A model generated the notes under the pieces. That model was not told the DNA's origin, searched no databases, and was given only the letters and a program-made list of their open reading frames with translations. From Mixophyes australis (taxonomy: Eukaryota; Chordata; Amphibia; Anura; Limnodynastidae): a stretch of DNA of 64,000 nt. A program made the position numbers and the translations under genes. This document shows positions 1-10,877 of this stretch, piece after piece; position 1 is the stretch's first letter, and each line of letters opens with the position of its first letter. The stretch lies in NCBI GenBank assembly GCA_036250195.1, contig JAVHZZ010000006.1, forward strand, positions 76,075,369-76,139,368, in the 5' to 3' direction.

Positions 1-380
1 AAGCTAAGGAAATTTTGAGCTCCCGATGATTATTTTTGTGGTTGTGATGTCAGCACTGTGCCATTTGTTAAACTACAGCAAAACAGATGACCTTTTAGTT
101 CTCAACCTGTCAAAGCATTTTACACCTACTATTGACTTCAGGGTCAAGGTGACACGTGAATTTCCACTAGAAAAAAGAAAGTAATGCTTGATTTTCAAAA
201 ACATACAGTACCAGTAAAAAAGGCTGAAAAGAATAAAACAGCGATCCATTTCTCCAATATTCTACTTAGCTTAAACCAATAAAGTGATAGTTTTGTTTTA
301 CTATTGTGTTTCTCCCTTCTGCCTAAAACAGACTTATTCTTTGTAAAAGTAGTTTAAATCTACAGAAGATTTTCTCCGTA
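1..380. other. No gene or repeat recognised
   Basis: AT-rich sequence with no open frame of note and no terminal repeats that I can recognise. It ends at the target-site duplication of the MITE that starts at 386. Confidence 0.5.
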
Positions 381-385
381 ATGTG

Positions 386-573
386 CAGTGGCGCACGCAG
401 GGGGGGTTTCTGGGTCTCCAGAACCCCCCCCCCCCTATGCTAAAAAAGTGCCATACATATCGGCACTGTACTATACAGTACTGTATTGTATACAGCACCA
501 CCGCGGACGCTTCTTTGACAGCGCCGCGGCTGCTGTATAGTACAGTGCAGCCGAAATCCTCTGTGCGCCCCTG
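386..573. mobile_element. MITE with CAGTGGCG ends and 5-bp TSD (copy 1)
   Basis: The element starts CAGTGGCGCACGCAGG and ends CGCCCCTG. It is flanked on both sides by ATGTG (381-385 and 574-578), a 5-bp TSD. The body holds an internal imperfect palindrome around GCGCCGCGGCTGCTGTA. Full-length relatives lie at 7919-8210 and 46581-46851, with fragments at 2809-2849 and 25270-25530. CAG-type ends resemble hAT elements, and a 5-bp TSD would fit the hAT5-type subgroup; that family placement is inference. It has no coding capacity. Confidence 0.85.
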
Positions 574-633
574 ATGTGGTCACATTTGTAGACTACGGCA
601 TTATCACAATGGAGTGAACCAAAACAGTGTCAT

Positions 634-912
634 AATGACGCGGCCGCATCGCGTGTCATGTGATGCGGCCGCCTGTAATCTAAAAAATTTTTTTGCATCC
701 ACGGCGGGGGATGCTGCCCCCCTGCCCCTCTGCCCCCCGGTCCAGGCCGTCTCTGTCTCCTGTGCTGTGTGTCCCTGCCCCTCTCTTCCCTGTTGTGTCC
801 CCGCCCCTTTCTCCCCTCTTGCTGAGTCCCCACACTTTCTCTCCCACTGCCTTCATGTTTCATGTGTGCAGCAGGAGGACACAAGACACAGCACAAGATG
901 AAGAGGGTAAGT
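634..912 (+). mobile_element. GC-rich repeat fragment ending in a consensus splice donor
   Basis: The start contains two inverted NotI-type sites (GCGGCCGC) around GTCATGTGATGCGGCCGCC. Most of this pattern recurs inside the hAT MITE at 52835-53046, so this is probably a related fragment. A pyrimidine-rich stretch (715-850) follows, then a segment ending at GTAAGT (907-912), which matches the vertebrate 5' splice-site consensus. Other hAT-type elements here (18535 and 32931) also keep GTAAGT after a GC-rich first part, so this may be a first-exon remnant. No terminal repeats or TSD were found. Confidence 0.4.
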
Positions 913-1580
913 GTGTGAATGTGTGCATGTGTGTTTGTGTGTGTGCAGGGGGGTTCTCATGTGCTTTTAATATAAGTGTGGAATTTAATGTATAAGTACA
1001 ATAGTTCCTTTGCAAACATAGGCTTGGGGGGACTTTTAATATAAGTGTGGGGGAGGGGGGGAGGGATTTTAATGTAAGTAGGGGGGATATTTTATGTGAT
1101 GTGGATAGGGTGTGAAATATTCATTTTAATAGTAGGTTGAGAGTGGGAGCTTTTAATTTATTGGTGGGGTGAACGTTAGGGATATTTAATTTAATAGTGG
1201 GGTTATGGCGGACCTATTAAGGGTGGAATGGTGGGATTTTTCATTTAATGCTGGGGTGGTTTTGGTGCTGTTAATTGAATGTGTGGCTGAGTTTGGGGAG
1301 GAGAGCAATTTCTTATGAATGTTATGCTAATTATTTAAGATTTGGGAGGGAATAGGTTTATTTATTAAATGTAAATAATATTAATTTAATATTGAGGTTG
1401 TTTGAAGGGAAATGGATCTTTTTTAATAAAGGTGAATGACATTAATTTACTGTCTCGGTTGGTTGCTGAGAGGCCTAATTATTAAACGTGGGTGCTTTTC
1501 ATTTACTAACAGTCTGCTTTGGGGGAGGGAGGCCTACTGTGCTCACTCATTGCTGGGATTTCTATATCATGTACCTGTTA
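913..1580 (+). repeat. G/T-rich degenerate tract with TTTAAT spacers
   Basis: A short TG-rich stretch (913-945) leads into about 600 bases where G runs alternate with TTTAAT/ATTTAAT on the same strand. G runs of 3-7 are dense at 1026-1090, with quadruplex-forming potential. The pattern suggests an old decayed tandem repeat, but no clean unit length could be fixed. Confidence 0.4.
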
Positions 1581-1590
1581 TTTTTCCTAG

Positions 1591-1675
1591 GATCCGAACT
1601 CCCAGGATCCAGAAAAGCAGCAACTGAGCTTAGGACACAAACAACAGCAATAAGTAGTGAAAGCAGCAAGAACAG
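1591..1675 (+). other. Exon-like segment bounded by splice signals
   Basis: A pyrimidine tract ending TTTTTCCTAG (1581-1590) and an AACAG/GTAGGA junction at 1675/1676 bracket 85 bases. It lies downstream of the GTAAGT donor at 907. Together they could be two exons of a degenerate mobile-element gene. No domain is recognisable in any frame, so this rests only on splice-site appearance. Confidence 0.2.
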
Positions 1676-2808
1676 GTAGGAGAGAGCAGGACAGTCTGCC
1701 AACTGTTCTAACACACTCTGTGTGACGATTATGTTGTTTATCTAATGGCTGATTGTTATTTTCTGTTGAAATCATGTATGACAATGTATATTGTATGTAA
1801 CCTTGTAATGTATTCTCACTGTGTGCTTTGCTAGATGATATGAGTGTGAATTGGAAGTGTCAATAATCTGTTGAAATTAGCCACACCAGGGAGAGATAGG
1901 CATCTCTGAGGAATTTGAAGCCCCAAAGTTGTAAACCATCTAGCCAAGCAGAACGAGCAGCGTTGAGAACTCGAGGTCCTGTGAACAATCCCGATCTCAG
2001 GACATCCATAGCTCACTTGGAAAACTTTGTGACATTTGGGAGATCAATCTGTCCTTAGTGACAGCTAATCTCTAAAGGTGGAGGGTGAAAACTATGTGGA
2101 AAAAGGTTTAAAATCTTCTGCCTTAGACAATAACGTGTGCATTTTCATGAGGAGGTCTATGAACACTGAAATGTCACATATTTCTCAATTGTGTTTCCTC
2201 ACACACCAAGTCTCAACTAGTAAGTAGTGACTCTGGTTTTATTTCCTATTTTATTTTGTGAAACTTATTTGTGCAACTTAATGTATGTCTTGTTATAAAC
2301 TTTTTTGTAACTAAGCCTTGGAAACATTTTTTCATATTAAATACATTTAATTTAGTGTGTTCTCTGTCATTCTTTGTGAACTTACAAGGCCTAGAATGGC
2401 TCATGCTCAATGTTTATGTGATTTAAGTGTGAAACATTAATAAGTGGTTTTGGTAAACATAAGGACACCATAATAAATCCTTTGTGGTGGCAGAAAAGTT
2501 GTATTCATTGCTAAGTGACTAAGGTGACGCAAGTCACGGCCAGCTGTTCGGCCAGATTGCTGTATCTGGGACAGGCTGGGCATTCGTAACACTCAGTCAG
2601 GACTTTGTCTCAACTGTAGGAACAGTTGGGAGGCACGTCCTGTTTTACACAGCTCTGCTCAAAAAGGGAACACTACGTGTACCTAACAGTAGTAAACACA
2701 GCATTTTCCGTGTATATGATGGGGATAGGAAGAGTTGGAGAGCAGCCAAGCCCTGTCTAAAACTATAGCTATGCCCCTATGCATGCTGGTCATTCCCACT
2801 AGCGTAGT
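1676..2808. other. No gene recognised; AT-rich DNA
   Basis: Only short spurious frames are present. I could not classify the stretch at 2500-2808 as any repeat family. Confidence 0.4.
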
Positions 2809-2849
2809 GGCATGGAAACCCCTCTCTACAAATCCTGCGTTTGCCCCTG
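2809..2849 (+). mobile_element. Terminal fragment of the CAGTGGCG MITE family
   Basis: The 41 bases, with GGAAACCCC followed later by AATCCTGCGTTTGCCCCTG, match the 3' end of the copy at 7919-8210. The rest of the element is missing. Confidence 0.7.
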
Positions 2850-2879
2850 ATTCTAGCATGCATATGTGACCATCTTAAC

Positions 2880-3212
2880 TAGCAATCGTCACGTATACCT
2901 GCCCTGTATCTGGTGCAAGTGATATGGCAGAAATCGTGTACCTGAGAGATGCCCAGAGCTTGAATTGGACATATATGCATGCGCTCGCTCAACCTTGGCA
3001 CACCCTTACTGTACATTGACTACGTGCATACGCCCCCTTTCTCCACCATTCCGGCCTTGAAATTGTAGGCTGTCAAAAGTGTCCTTTGCATTCGAAGATG
3101 AATTGCATGCACTTGTGTTCACTGGCGTAAAGTCCATTTCTGAGCATGCACAGAGCAATTTTAAGCAAAATACAGCATGTATAGGCATTTACGTTCCTTA
3201 ATGAACCAAGCC
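2880..3212 (+). mobile_element. Harbinger-type MITE, family B (copy 1)
   Basis: Internal blocks are shared with 50660-51031 and partly with 28378-28600: CTTGAATTGGACATA, GCAGTCAAAAGTGTC-like text, GAAGATGAA and TGGCGTA. The right end, CCTTAATGAACCAAGCC, is the inverse of a terminal motif of the form GGCCTGATTCATTAAGG, which recurs in the window. The left end is degraded and not fixed. Confidence 0.55.
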
Positions 3213-3350
3213 TTTGTGTTTACAGTTACTTGTACGCTCAAAAATCATACTGCCTACACATTTATAGCACTTTATTGTGTATAGAATCTGCCACCTCATG
3301 TTGTAGGTGCAAGAAAAACTAATAAAGCACAAGTGCTGCAGTAACTCTTA

Positions 3351-3537
3351 GGGGTAAATTTATTAAGCAGCTCTTTTTGCAAGTCGATGATATTCAGTGA
3401 CTTTACAGGACAAATTTCAGACGGCAATGTCTTCAAAGGCAATTTTTGTCTTTCAAGAAAGTGACATTTGAAATTTGCCCTGCGAAATCGCAAAATATCG
3501 GCTATTTGCAAAAGGCACTGCTTAATACATTTACCCC
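3351..3537. mobile_element. Palindromic MITE with GGGGTAAAT ends (family A)
   Basis: The left end GGGGTAAATTTATTAAGCAG is mirrored by the right end CTGCTTAATACATTTACCCC, with one mismatch. Flanking trinucleotides are TTA and ATA, near the TWA target of PIF/Harbinger elements. Partial copies lie at 12073-12170 (left end) and 23401-23467 (right end). It has no coding capacity. Confidence 0.75.
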
Positions 3538-4416
3538 ATAGTCGTCGTTGGGAGATGACATTCTAAGGCAATACACAATTGCTTTACATTACTTAGACAT
3601 CTATGTGTGCACTGTACAGTATATCTATGAAAAATGTAATATTGTTGGCGTAAACATTGTGTTGAATCGCTGCCTGCTGCCAGATTTGCTGTGTATACTT
3701 CCTGGATCTATATGTTTGAAGTAAATTTTATTACCAGTCCTTGTGTAAACAAACTGCACAGAATATATGTTCTTATTTTGTATGCTGAATGAGGTTTAAG
3801 AAAAAAAAAATCACAGTGTACTCTTATTACCTGGTGTCAGATCGTACAATAGGTCCACCGTGATTATTCACTGTGACAATCTGTCACAAAGTGCCCGTTA
3901 AAATGATGTTTGTGCTTGCTAACTATTCTGCAGAGAATTCTCGGTTGCTGACCTGGCTTGGCATACAGGACATTTTTCATTTCATTGCTCAGGGTTTGCT
4001 AACCCTTGGTTACAGCAGTTTGCTCTGGCAGCTAAGTGATTAAATCACTTTGGTAATTGGGTTCCTAATTCTCAGACAACACCGGGCTGATGCTCACCAG
4101 CCTTTAAATGGTCCCTGTTACCTGATGAATATGCTGAGACGAGGAGGCAGCTGCCCACTTGGAAGGCAGACAGGGTGCGGGGCGGATCCAGTTCGGCTGT
4201 TTAGCACCGAGGCACCGCATGATATTCTTGGCTGCAGAGCATTATTTTTTGTTTCCTCTCTTTATGGGCTACGTCCCAAGACAGACTCAGGTGGGGCAAC
4301 CTCAGGCTCCTGCCTGTCCCAAGGGATACCTCATTTCATGCGTAAGAAAAAAAAATATAGAAGTTGAACAATTCTTTCCAAAATCAACCCAGCCCATGGC
4401 ACAGCAGACACACAGG

Positions 4417-4427
<11 letters not shown>
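3538..4427. other. No gene or classified repeat
   Basis: Unassigned DNA with a short A run near 3800. The overlapping frames at 4050-4479 have no domain signal and run into the TA microsatellite. Confidence 0.4.

Positions 4428-4466
<39 letters not shown>
4428..4466. repeat. (TA)n microsatellite
   Basis: An uninterrupted TA dinucleotide run of about 39 bases, just after a short CACACA stretch. Confidence 0.95.
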
Positions 4467-4468
<2 letters not shown>

Positions 4469-5894
4469 AAGTCCTGTAAGAAACTATATGCAGGAATGGG
4501 GTTGTTTCAGGTAACAACTTCAGATGTCAGGAAGAATGAGTAAAAAGCCTATTTATTAAGTAGGGTAATGTTCTTTAGAGCTTATGTGAGCAAACACATT
4601 TATAGGTCAGTTTCAGTAAGAAGAAAAAACTCCACCTGAATCTGTGTGGCTTAAATGAGAAACGTTGTTTCTTCTGGGTGTTCCATCCTGCAGTAACAGT
4701 GTTGAAGATGAATGTTAGGACCGTGACTGTGGGTTGTCTGAGCCGGCTTTCAAATTCATTAAATGGGGAAAAAAAAACATTGTGTGTCACATTCAGAAGT
4801 TTAAACCCATCTTTTGTTCTTTCCTTTTTGGTAATATTAGTTTCAGAGAATTCAACAGTGCTTAAAATCTAATACTGACCATAAGTACGGTGCTCATCCA
4901 GAAGCCAGCTTTATCATGTTTCCCTGCTTCACATCTCAAATGGAATGTAACTGGATCAGAGGCATATGTAAAATTCAGCAGGTAGAGCTACCACTGATTC
5001 CTATGCTGATGTGTATGTGTTGTTCACACAGGCAGCAGGAAGAACTGTCACGCACAGAAATAAATTGCATGCACTATATTTTCCTGTAAGCCTTGTCTCA
5101 AATTCTGCTTTACCAGTTAATTAATCAGGTAAGCGATCATGAGATCAAATTTTTTTATATTAATATTGCAAACAGGCAGTTCTAATACACAACTATCCAG
5201 TTAAACAACATGCCAGACCCTGATAGATAATTGGTGTCTAGGTTATGAGGAGTGACTTCTTCTTAGACAAACAAATGCTCAGGTATACAGTTCAGGTTCA
5301 GCCACTATGTTGCCTTCATGTGTTATGTTGTCACAATTTGCTAAGCAATAGACATAATGCATTCCAATGCTAACAGGCATATTTATCAACCGGATAAAAT
5401 TTTATTTTTTTGCCAACATTATTTTTTCCCTCGCTTCCCGTAACAGAGAGCTAACCCCCACTGTCAGTGAGATCCAGCATGCAGTTATTTTTTTATTAAT
5501 AGTGGAACTGAAAGCCCTAATCTGTGTATGCACGAGCTGGCTAACTGGCTCTCTCATGTGCCCATCCCCAGAAACTGACCCTGCGGTAAGTTAACCCTCT
5601 GGACCAGTACCGCCAAGGCAGGGAGTATCGTTTAGCTGCCCCAAACATATTTTCTTGTGAAATTGATTAAGAAGTGATTCTTATCACTGAACTAATAAAA
5701 GAATGTGGAATGACAAGAAGTATGTTTTCACAAGTACACAAGTTGATATCACAAAGGGTTGTTGTAGGGTTTGAATCATGCAGTGTGTGACAATATCTGA
5801 CTAAGTATATTTACAACTATAAAGGTAATTGAACTAATGACATGCACAAGCAAATTTTATTTTTGTGCCAGTCAGGGTATAGAAAAAGCAATCT
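4467..5894. other. No gene recognised
   Basis: AT-rich DNA with no terminal repeats, tandem arrays or protein-like frames that I can support. Confidence 0.4.
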
Positions 5895-6454
5895 AAATTA
5901 GATGCCCCCCACATTCATTCCCTTGCCCAAGCCTGTCGCTTCCAACTACGCAACATTGCCCGCATCCGTCCCCTTCTCTCTCAGGATGCCACCAAGACTA
6001 TCATAAACGCACTCATCATCTCCCGCCTGGATTACTGCAACCTCCTCCACACCGGCCTCTCCCACTCCTATCCCTCCTCCCTCTGCTCTATACTCAACGA
6101 GGCCGCAAGACTCATCTTCCTCTCACGCCGCTCCTCCTCTGCCTCCCCTCTCTGCCGTGCCTTACACTGGCTTCCCTTTCCCTACAGAATGCTCTCTCCC
6201 ACTCTACAGCCCCCTATATCTCTAACCTTCTCTTCATTCACACTACTGCTCGCTCCCTGCGCTCAGCCAATGATCGCCGCCTCTCCTCCACTCTTATCAC
6301 CTCTTCCCACTCCAGAATCCAAGACTTTTCCTGTGCAGCCCCCCTTCACTGGAATGACTTCCCTCGTTCCATCCGCATCTCTCCTACACTGTGCTCCTTC
6401 AAACGTGCACTGAAAACCCACCTCTTCCTTAAAGCCTACCAATCATCCACATAA
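5895..6454 (+). pseudogene. LINE reverse transcriptase C-terminal region, frameshifted
   Basis: The first frame reads HSLAQACRFQLRNIARIRPL, then a DATKTIINALIISRLDYCN block, NEAARL and LHWLPF. These are hallmarks of the region C-terminal to the RT catalytic core in L2/CR1-clade LINEs. After about 6190 the homology continues in another frame (ANDRRLSSTLI, then FSCAAPLHWND, then SFKRALKTHLFLKAY) and stops at 6452-6454. The LPVRYRI-to-YLSDLL spacer seen in the family is shortened, so a deletion probably caused the frameshift. Catalytic FADD and endonuclease domains are absent because the copy is 5'-truncated. It is not functional. Confidence 0.85.
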
Positions 6455-6755
6455 CCCCTTCACATAACTCCACTCGCTCTCCCCTTGCCTCATCTGGCTC
6501 CCCTTGTGCCTGTTCTGTTTTCCCTCCCTTAGGATGTAAGCTGACATGATCAGGGTCCTCTTCCCTCCTGTCTCCATACCTGTTCTTCTGCTCCGTGTTT
6601 ATTGCATTAACCAGCCTGGAGTTTCTGAAGTACTAGTATTTTTATTTATTGTTTTGTACTGTTTCACCCTGTGTAGTCTACTGTTTGTACGGTGTACGGC
6701 GCTGCGGAAACCTTGTGGCGCCTAACAAATAAAGGATAATAATAATAATAATAAT
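5895..6755 (+). mobile_element. 5'-truncated L2/CR1-type LINE, 3' end
   Basis: The end of a reverse-transcriptase ORF (5895-6454) is followed by a 3' UTR and the tail GGCGCTGCGGAA...GTGGCGCCTAACAAATAAA, finishing in an ATA microsatellite (6737-6755). 5' truncation and a short-repeat 3' end are usual for this LINE group. The same tail design closes the SINEs at 21244-22320 and 56984-57306, so this LINE type is the likely source of their mobilising machinery. Similar tails occur near 32225, 36425, 37412 (inverse) and 63185. Confidence 0.85.
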
Positions 6756-6960
6756 GCCAATGTATTGCTTGGGTATTTGTACACTTTTATTTTTTGCTTG
6801 GTCAGTGCACAGTGCTTTAGAGAGAATATTTAACCATTTACATCAGCCTCTGCTCCACCCAGTACAGCTTACAAACTATATTCCCAATTACAGAAGCACA
6901 CATGGGTTAACCAGAGCATCTGTAAACAAAACATGCAAGCATAAGGAGAGCAGACAAACT
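6756..6960. other. Unassigned DNA next to a SINE remnant
   Basis: No gene is recognised. The frame from 6754 to 7062 runs through the inverse SINE head and is not protein-like. Confidence 0.35.
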
Positions 6961-6964
6961 GCAC

Positions 6965-7046
6965 ACAGTGCCCTGGTTGGAATTGAACCCACGCCCCCTC
7001 TGCTGAGAGGAAGCAATGCTAGCCACTGTGCCACTGTGTACCCAAT
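6965..7046 (-). mobile_element. tRNA-derived SINE head, inverse and degraded
   Basis: Read on the minus strand it gives CAGTGGCTAGCATTGCTTCC (A-box side) and GTGGGTTCAATTCC (B-box side). This is the tRNA-like head seen in better copies at 21244 and 56984. The body and L2-like tail are not recognisable here. Confidence 0.6.
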
Positions 7047-7676
7047 AGATCTGTTGAGATAATCTGGGGTATTTAAATACCTAATAACAAGTACAGAAAC
7101 AATAGGATTTTGGATTTTTTATAGTACTTATTTAAATGAAAGGAGGATGGGGGGGCGGGCCTGATTAGCCATTAAGCTGACAGTTGTGATTTGTATATTT
7201 GTTTTGGGGGTGGGGGGGTTGAAAGATTTTTGGAGGCAGGGAGAGGCATAAACTGAAATTAATTTTAAAATATAAGACAATAATTGTTCTCCAATGTAAG
7301 AAAACATGAAAGAAAACTGTAGTAAGGTATAAATCTTCTATTGTAAAGGCTAAAGTCTGAGTCAGCCTTGGGCAGGTGCTTGAAGATAAGTAAGTCGGAG
7401 AGACAAGAAAGGTAATAGGCGCAGACACCACAGCCCCGTCACTTCACGTCTTCACCCTCATTAGCGCTTATTCACGCCAGTGTTCTACTATATAGTGCTG
7501 ATTTGAATGAAGCAAAGTTTGGTGGTACCCATTCAAAATAAATGGGTGTGGGAAAGAAGATGGATGTTAAATTAAGGACAATGTCATATTTGCCTACTGA
7601 GTAATAGCCTGGTGTTAAAGCTGAGGTGGAGCTACAAGTGTAGTAGCGTTGGACGTTCTGCACCCTTAATCAGGCC
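7047..7676. other. No gene recognised; scattered G runs
   Basis: Short G runs near 7150 and 7207 are the only notable features. No domain-like frame was found. Confidence 0.35.
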
Positions 7677-7698
7677 GGGGGGGGGGGGGGGGGGGGGG
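7677..7698. repeat. 22-nt homopolymeric G run
   Basis: Twenty-two consecutive G residues, the longest G/C homopolymer in the window. The true length is uncertain because such runs are error-prone in sequencing. Confidence 0.9.
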
Positions 7699-7918
7699 AG
7701 TGAAGATATGGGCAATTTGTGCAATGAACTTTAATAGATTGTGATTCAATATAAATATAACTTATGAAGATGTTAAGTACAAATATAAACACTGTTCAGA
7801 CAACTATGTACCAAGTGCAGGAAGTCATTTAAGTAACTCAGTTCCTGTGCACCATAAATCACCTTTGATCTGCACTGGTACATCTAGATGGTTTACTTGG
7901 TACACTATAAGGAACACG

Positions 7919-8210
7919 CAGTGGCGCACGCAGGAAGGGGTTTCTGGTTCTCCAGAAACCCCTCCCCTCCGCGAACCAACGGTACTGTACAGCAGCTGCG
8001 ACGCTGTCAAAGAAGCGTCCGCGGCAGTGCTGTATTGTAGTATAATACAGCACTGCCGCGGATTCTGCTTGACAGCGCCGCGGCTGCTGTAGAATTCAGA
8101 CTCACCGAAATGGAGCTGCTGCGCATGTGCAGCCGCTCCCTCTCGCAATATTTTATTTTTTTTCCGGGGGGGGCGGAAACCCCCCCTTCTAAATCCTGCG
8201 TTCGCCCCTG
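7919..8210. mobile_element. MITE with CAGTGGCG ends and 5-bp TSD (copy 2)
   Basis: It starts CAGTGGCGCACGCAGGAAGG and ends AATCCTGCGTTCGCCCCTG. The inverse of the end, CAGGGGCGAACGCAGGATT, is the matching terminal inverted repeat. It is flanked by ACACG on both sides (7914-7918 and 8211-8215). The body includes the inverted pair around TGTATTGTAGTATAATACAG and GCGCCGCGGCTGCTGTA. This is the best full-length copy here. Confidence 0.88.
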
Positions 8211-8401
8211 ACACGCCTACAGACAGCTGAGACTTAGACCGCTATGTAAACCAGAAATAAACCCTGGTTTGCGGCTAGACTGAAATATCTCAAATGGTGC
8301 GCTGTGCAAATATGTTAATGTCACATCAAAGTCCAAACTCCGTCAACTTTAGAATCAGTCCTTTCATTCAATGAACTTTTCTGAATACTGCTGAATCAAA
8401 C

Positions 8402-8455
8402 AGGCAGTCCCGATGTCCTCTCACTCAGGAGAGCGAGAGGACATCGGGACTGTCT
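8402..8455. repeat. Perfect short hairpin
   Basis: The arms CAGTCCCGATGTCCTCTC (8405-8422) and its exact complement (8435-8452) are separated by 12 bases. As RNA the stem extends to 21 pairs with one G-U pair. It could be a tiny foldback or an RNA hairpin; no known small-RNA gene was recognised. Confidence 0.85.
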
Positions 8456-10273
8456 TTAATACATGTGACAATTTTCTTTGTGTGATTTTTATTTACAACA
8501 TTGCTCAGAGTGCGCTAGTAATGCACCCTGTCAACAAAAGTGCAAATGGAAAGTATATTAAATTAAAAGATGGGTTGAGATCCTAAAACTACTAGCTTTG
8601 AACTGGTGCAAAATTCAAGTTCTTAAGCGAAGTGAAAGTGGTTGTGCTTCTCACTGCTCAACTCTTCCAAAAATGCAACCTCTCCTTTTTTCTCATTTCA
8701 ATAATCTAGCTCCACAAGCTGAAATGGTGTTATTGTCCTGCTCTATAGAAGGATGCACCCTCCTCAGCACAACTTCCAGTGTTGTTTGTTACCCACCTAT
8801 CCAGGCATCTTCGTATTATATATATATGGACTTACTTTAAGTTTCCTAAAGTTTCCTAAATGCTCCACATAGCTTTAGTTAAGCAGGAACAAAACCAGTA
8901 TTGAGGTGAACCTCATAAAAGGTGTAATTTGTCTCTATATGAGTTACCTTACCAAAGTACAAAAAAGCAGAATTGTTATAATAATACAAATAATAAGCAG
9001 GACAATTAGCACTACATGGACCATATGCCATGCATTAGCTGATTTATTAAGGACATAACTTGTTTAATGGTGACTGTAAAATCCTTTTGGCTTACTATTG
9101 CCAATTTACTGTGTAAATAAGAATATTTCTCAGCCCACGTACAGGATATTTTTTTACCGTGTCCATTTTTCATTTGTGATTGTGTTTGCTGTTGTATACA
9201 GTTTAAATATCATATTGGTTATGTAATAACCACTTTGTATGTGATTTCAAAATATAGTTTTTTTCATTACAGTTAAATGTAATTAACATTAAATTTAAAA
9301 TATAGCTTTAACTTGTAGTTTGAACATAGAATTAAAGGATAATCTCCCCAAATCTGAAAATTTAGCTTTTATTGGAATATACTCCATCCCAAAAGTTTGC
9401 TTCCCTAGGTCCTAGAGTTCCCAAGGATCAGTGGGTCTCCCAACCTCTTGGATGCACTGATCTGCTTGCTCTAGTGCACTCCCACGAGCGGCATGTTGTC
9501 AGTGGACAGGGTTGGCATGAGCGATGAGAGTCCTACATCATTCTTGTTCCTGTTGACCCCTCGCTTTTTGTTTTTGAGACAGAAAGGGCAATGTCCATGT
9601 GTGGGTAATAAGGAAGGCCAGCTGGGGTCTCCCAGATTAAACACGTTTTAAATAACTTAATAAAAAAAGGGAGAAAAAAGTGTCATAAAAACAATTTTGG
9701 TTTCTGGTCCTTTAACTGTGTCAGCACATATATAATGTACAAATAATATTTTTGATGAAGCCTTATCTATGGCTTTATTGCTTTTTGTACTATCAAATAT
9801 ACACCCATATTCTTTTCTATTATTGCCTTTTTAAATCTGATATAAAATATATTAGTAAAGGAAAGCTCTATCTGTCTTAAGCAAAGAAAGCTAAAAATTC
9901 TCCTGGGTTATATATAAAAAAAAAAGTTATTCCCAGCAAAACCAAAATATTGCAAAATGCACAAACCAGGAGTGGTCATTATAATAATGATGGTGTAGAA
10001 ACCTCTGGCCATGAATGGCTTAAGACAAACAATGAGACGTTTATTACAGGAAACAATAATAAACCTTTAAATTTAATTTATTCCAGGTTTAATTAATACC
10101 ATACTTACAAAAGGGACAGTAAAGTGGCCTCTAAAATACAAAACTCTTAATATAGTAGGGGAAGTTTTTCTTTTTTTTTTTGGAGGGGGGGGTCATATAG
10201 GGAAAAATCTAATTTTATAGGTTTAATGAGCTGTGGGTGCACACCATAGCAAATATCCACCCTGGCACATATA
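8456..10273. other. No gene or classified repeat
   Basis: AT-rich DNA with many stops in all frames. I see no terminal repeats, tandem arrays or domain signals. Confidence 0.45.
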
Positions 10274-10580
10274 GGGCCTGATTTTGAGTTAGGAGCAAAT
10301 CAAAGAAACAGAGCAAATTTGCACATAGACAAATCATGTTACAATGCAAAGGGTAAATTTGCACGCAAGGAAAATACTGGCTGTTTTTTCATGTAGCACA
10401 CAAATAATTGATAGCTTTATTTTTACACTGAAATTAAAGTTGATCTATGACCTGTAGTATCCCAACTCCCAAACCTGTCCCAACATTTTAACTTTACCTC
10501 CCCCTCTAATGCAACATGTTTTTGCCAGGGTGCAAATTTGCTCCTTTTCTTTGCTCTGCTCCAAACTCAAAATCAGGCCC
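10274..10580 (-). mobile_element. MITE with GGGCCTGATTTTGAGTT ends (family C)
   Basis: The left end GGGCCTGATTTTGAGTTAGG and the right end AACTCAAAATCAGGCCC are inverted repeats. ATA flanks both sides (10271-10273 and 10581-10583), a 3-bp TSD candidate. The interior matches the inverse of the element at 45078-45393: ATTATTTGTGTGCTACATG-like text, GGGGGAGGTAAA, and gapped CAGTGTAAAA. It is non-coding. Confidence 0.8.
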
Positions 10581-10721
10581 ATAATGAGCAGGCTCTCTAT
10601 TGGTGGCTGTCAATGTCCACCTCTACAGCTCAGTTACACAAATATTTGCACCCGATTGATGTATGTACAAATTACATTTTAAAGCAGTTTGATGATGCAG
10701 ACTGAAATGGTCATACACATG

Positions 10722-10877
10722 GGGGTAGATTTACTAAAACTACTAAAGAGGAAACAACCAATAAGATTCTAGTTATCATTTATCAAGTACATTCTAGAAA
10801 ATGATAGCTAGAATCTGATTGGTTGCTATGGGCAGCATCTCCACTTTTCCTTTTTAAAAGCCTTAGTAGATCTACCC
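10722..10877. mobile_element. Palindromic MITE with GGGGTAGATTTACTAA ends (family D)
   Basis: The ends GGGGTAGATTTACTAA and TTAGTAGATCTACCCC are inverted. The interior includes ATCTGATTGGTTGCTATGGG, the CCAAT plus X-box-like module shared with 13484-13658 and 55401-55575. A TSD was not clear. Confidence 0.75.

Noticed and set aside
4050..4517. Overlapping frames of about 105 codons near the TA repeat
   Set aside because: They encode IYIYIY from the TA microsatellite and otherwise lack protein features.
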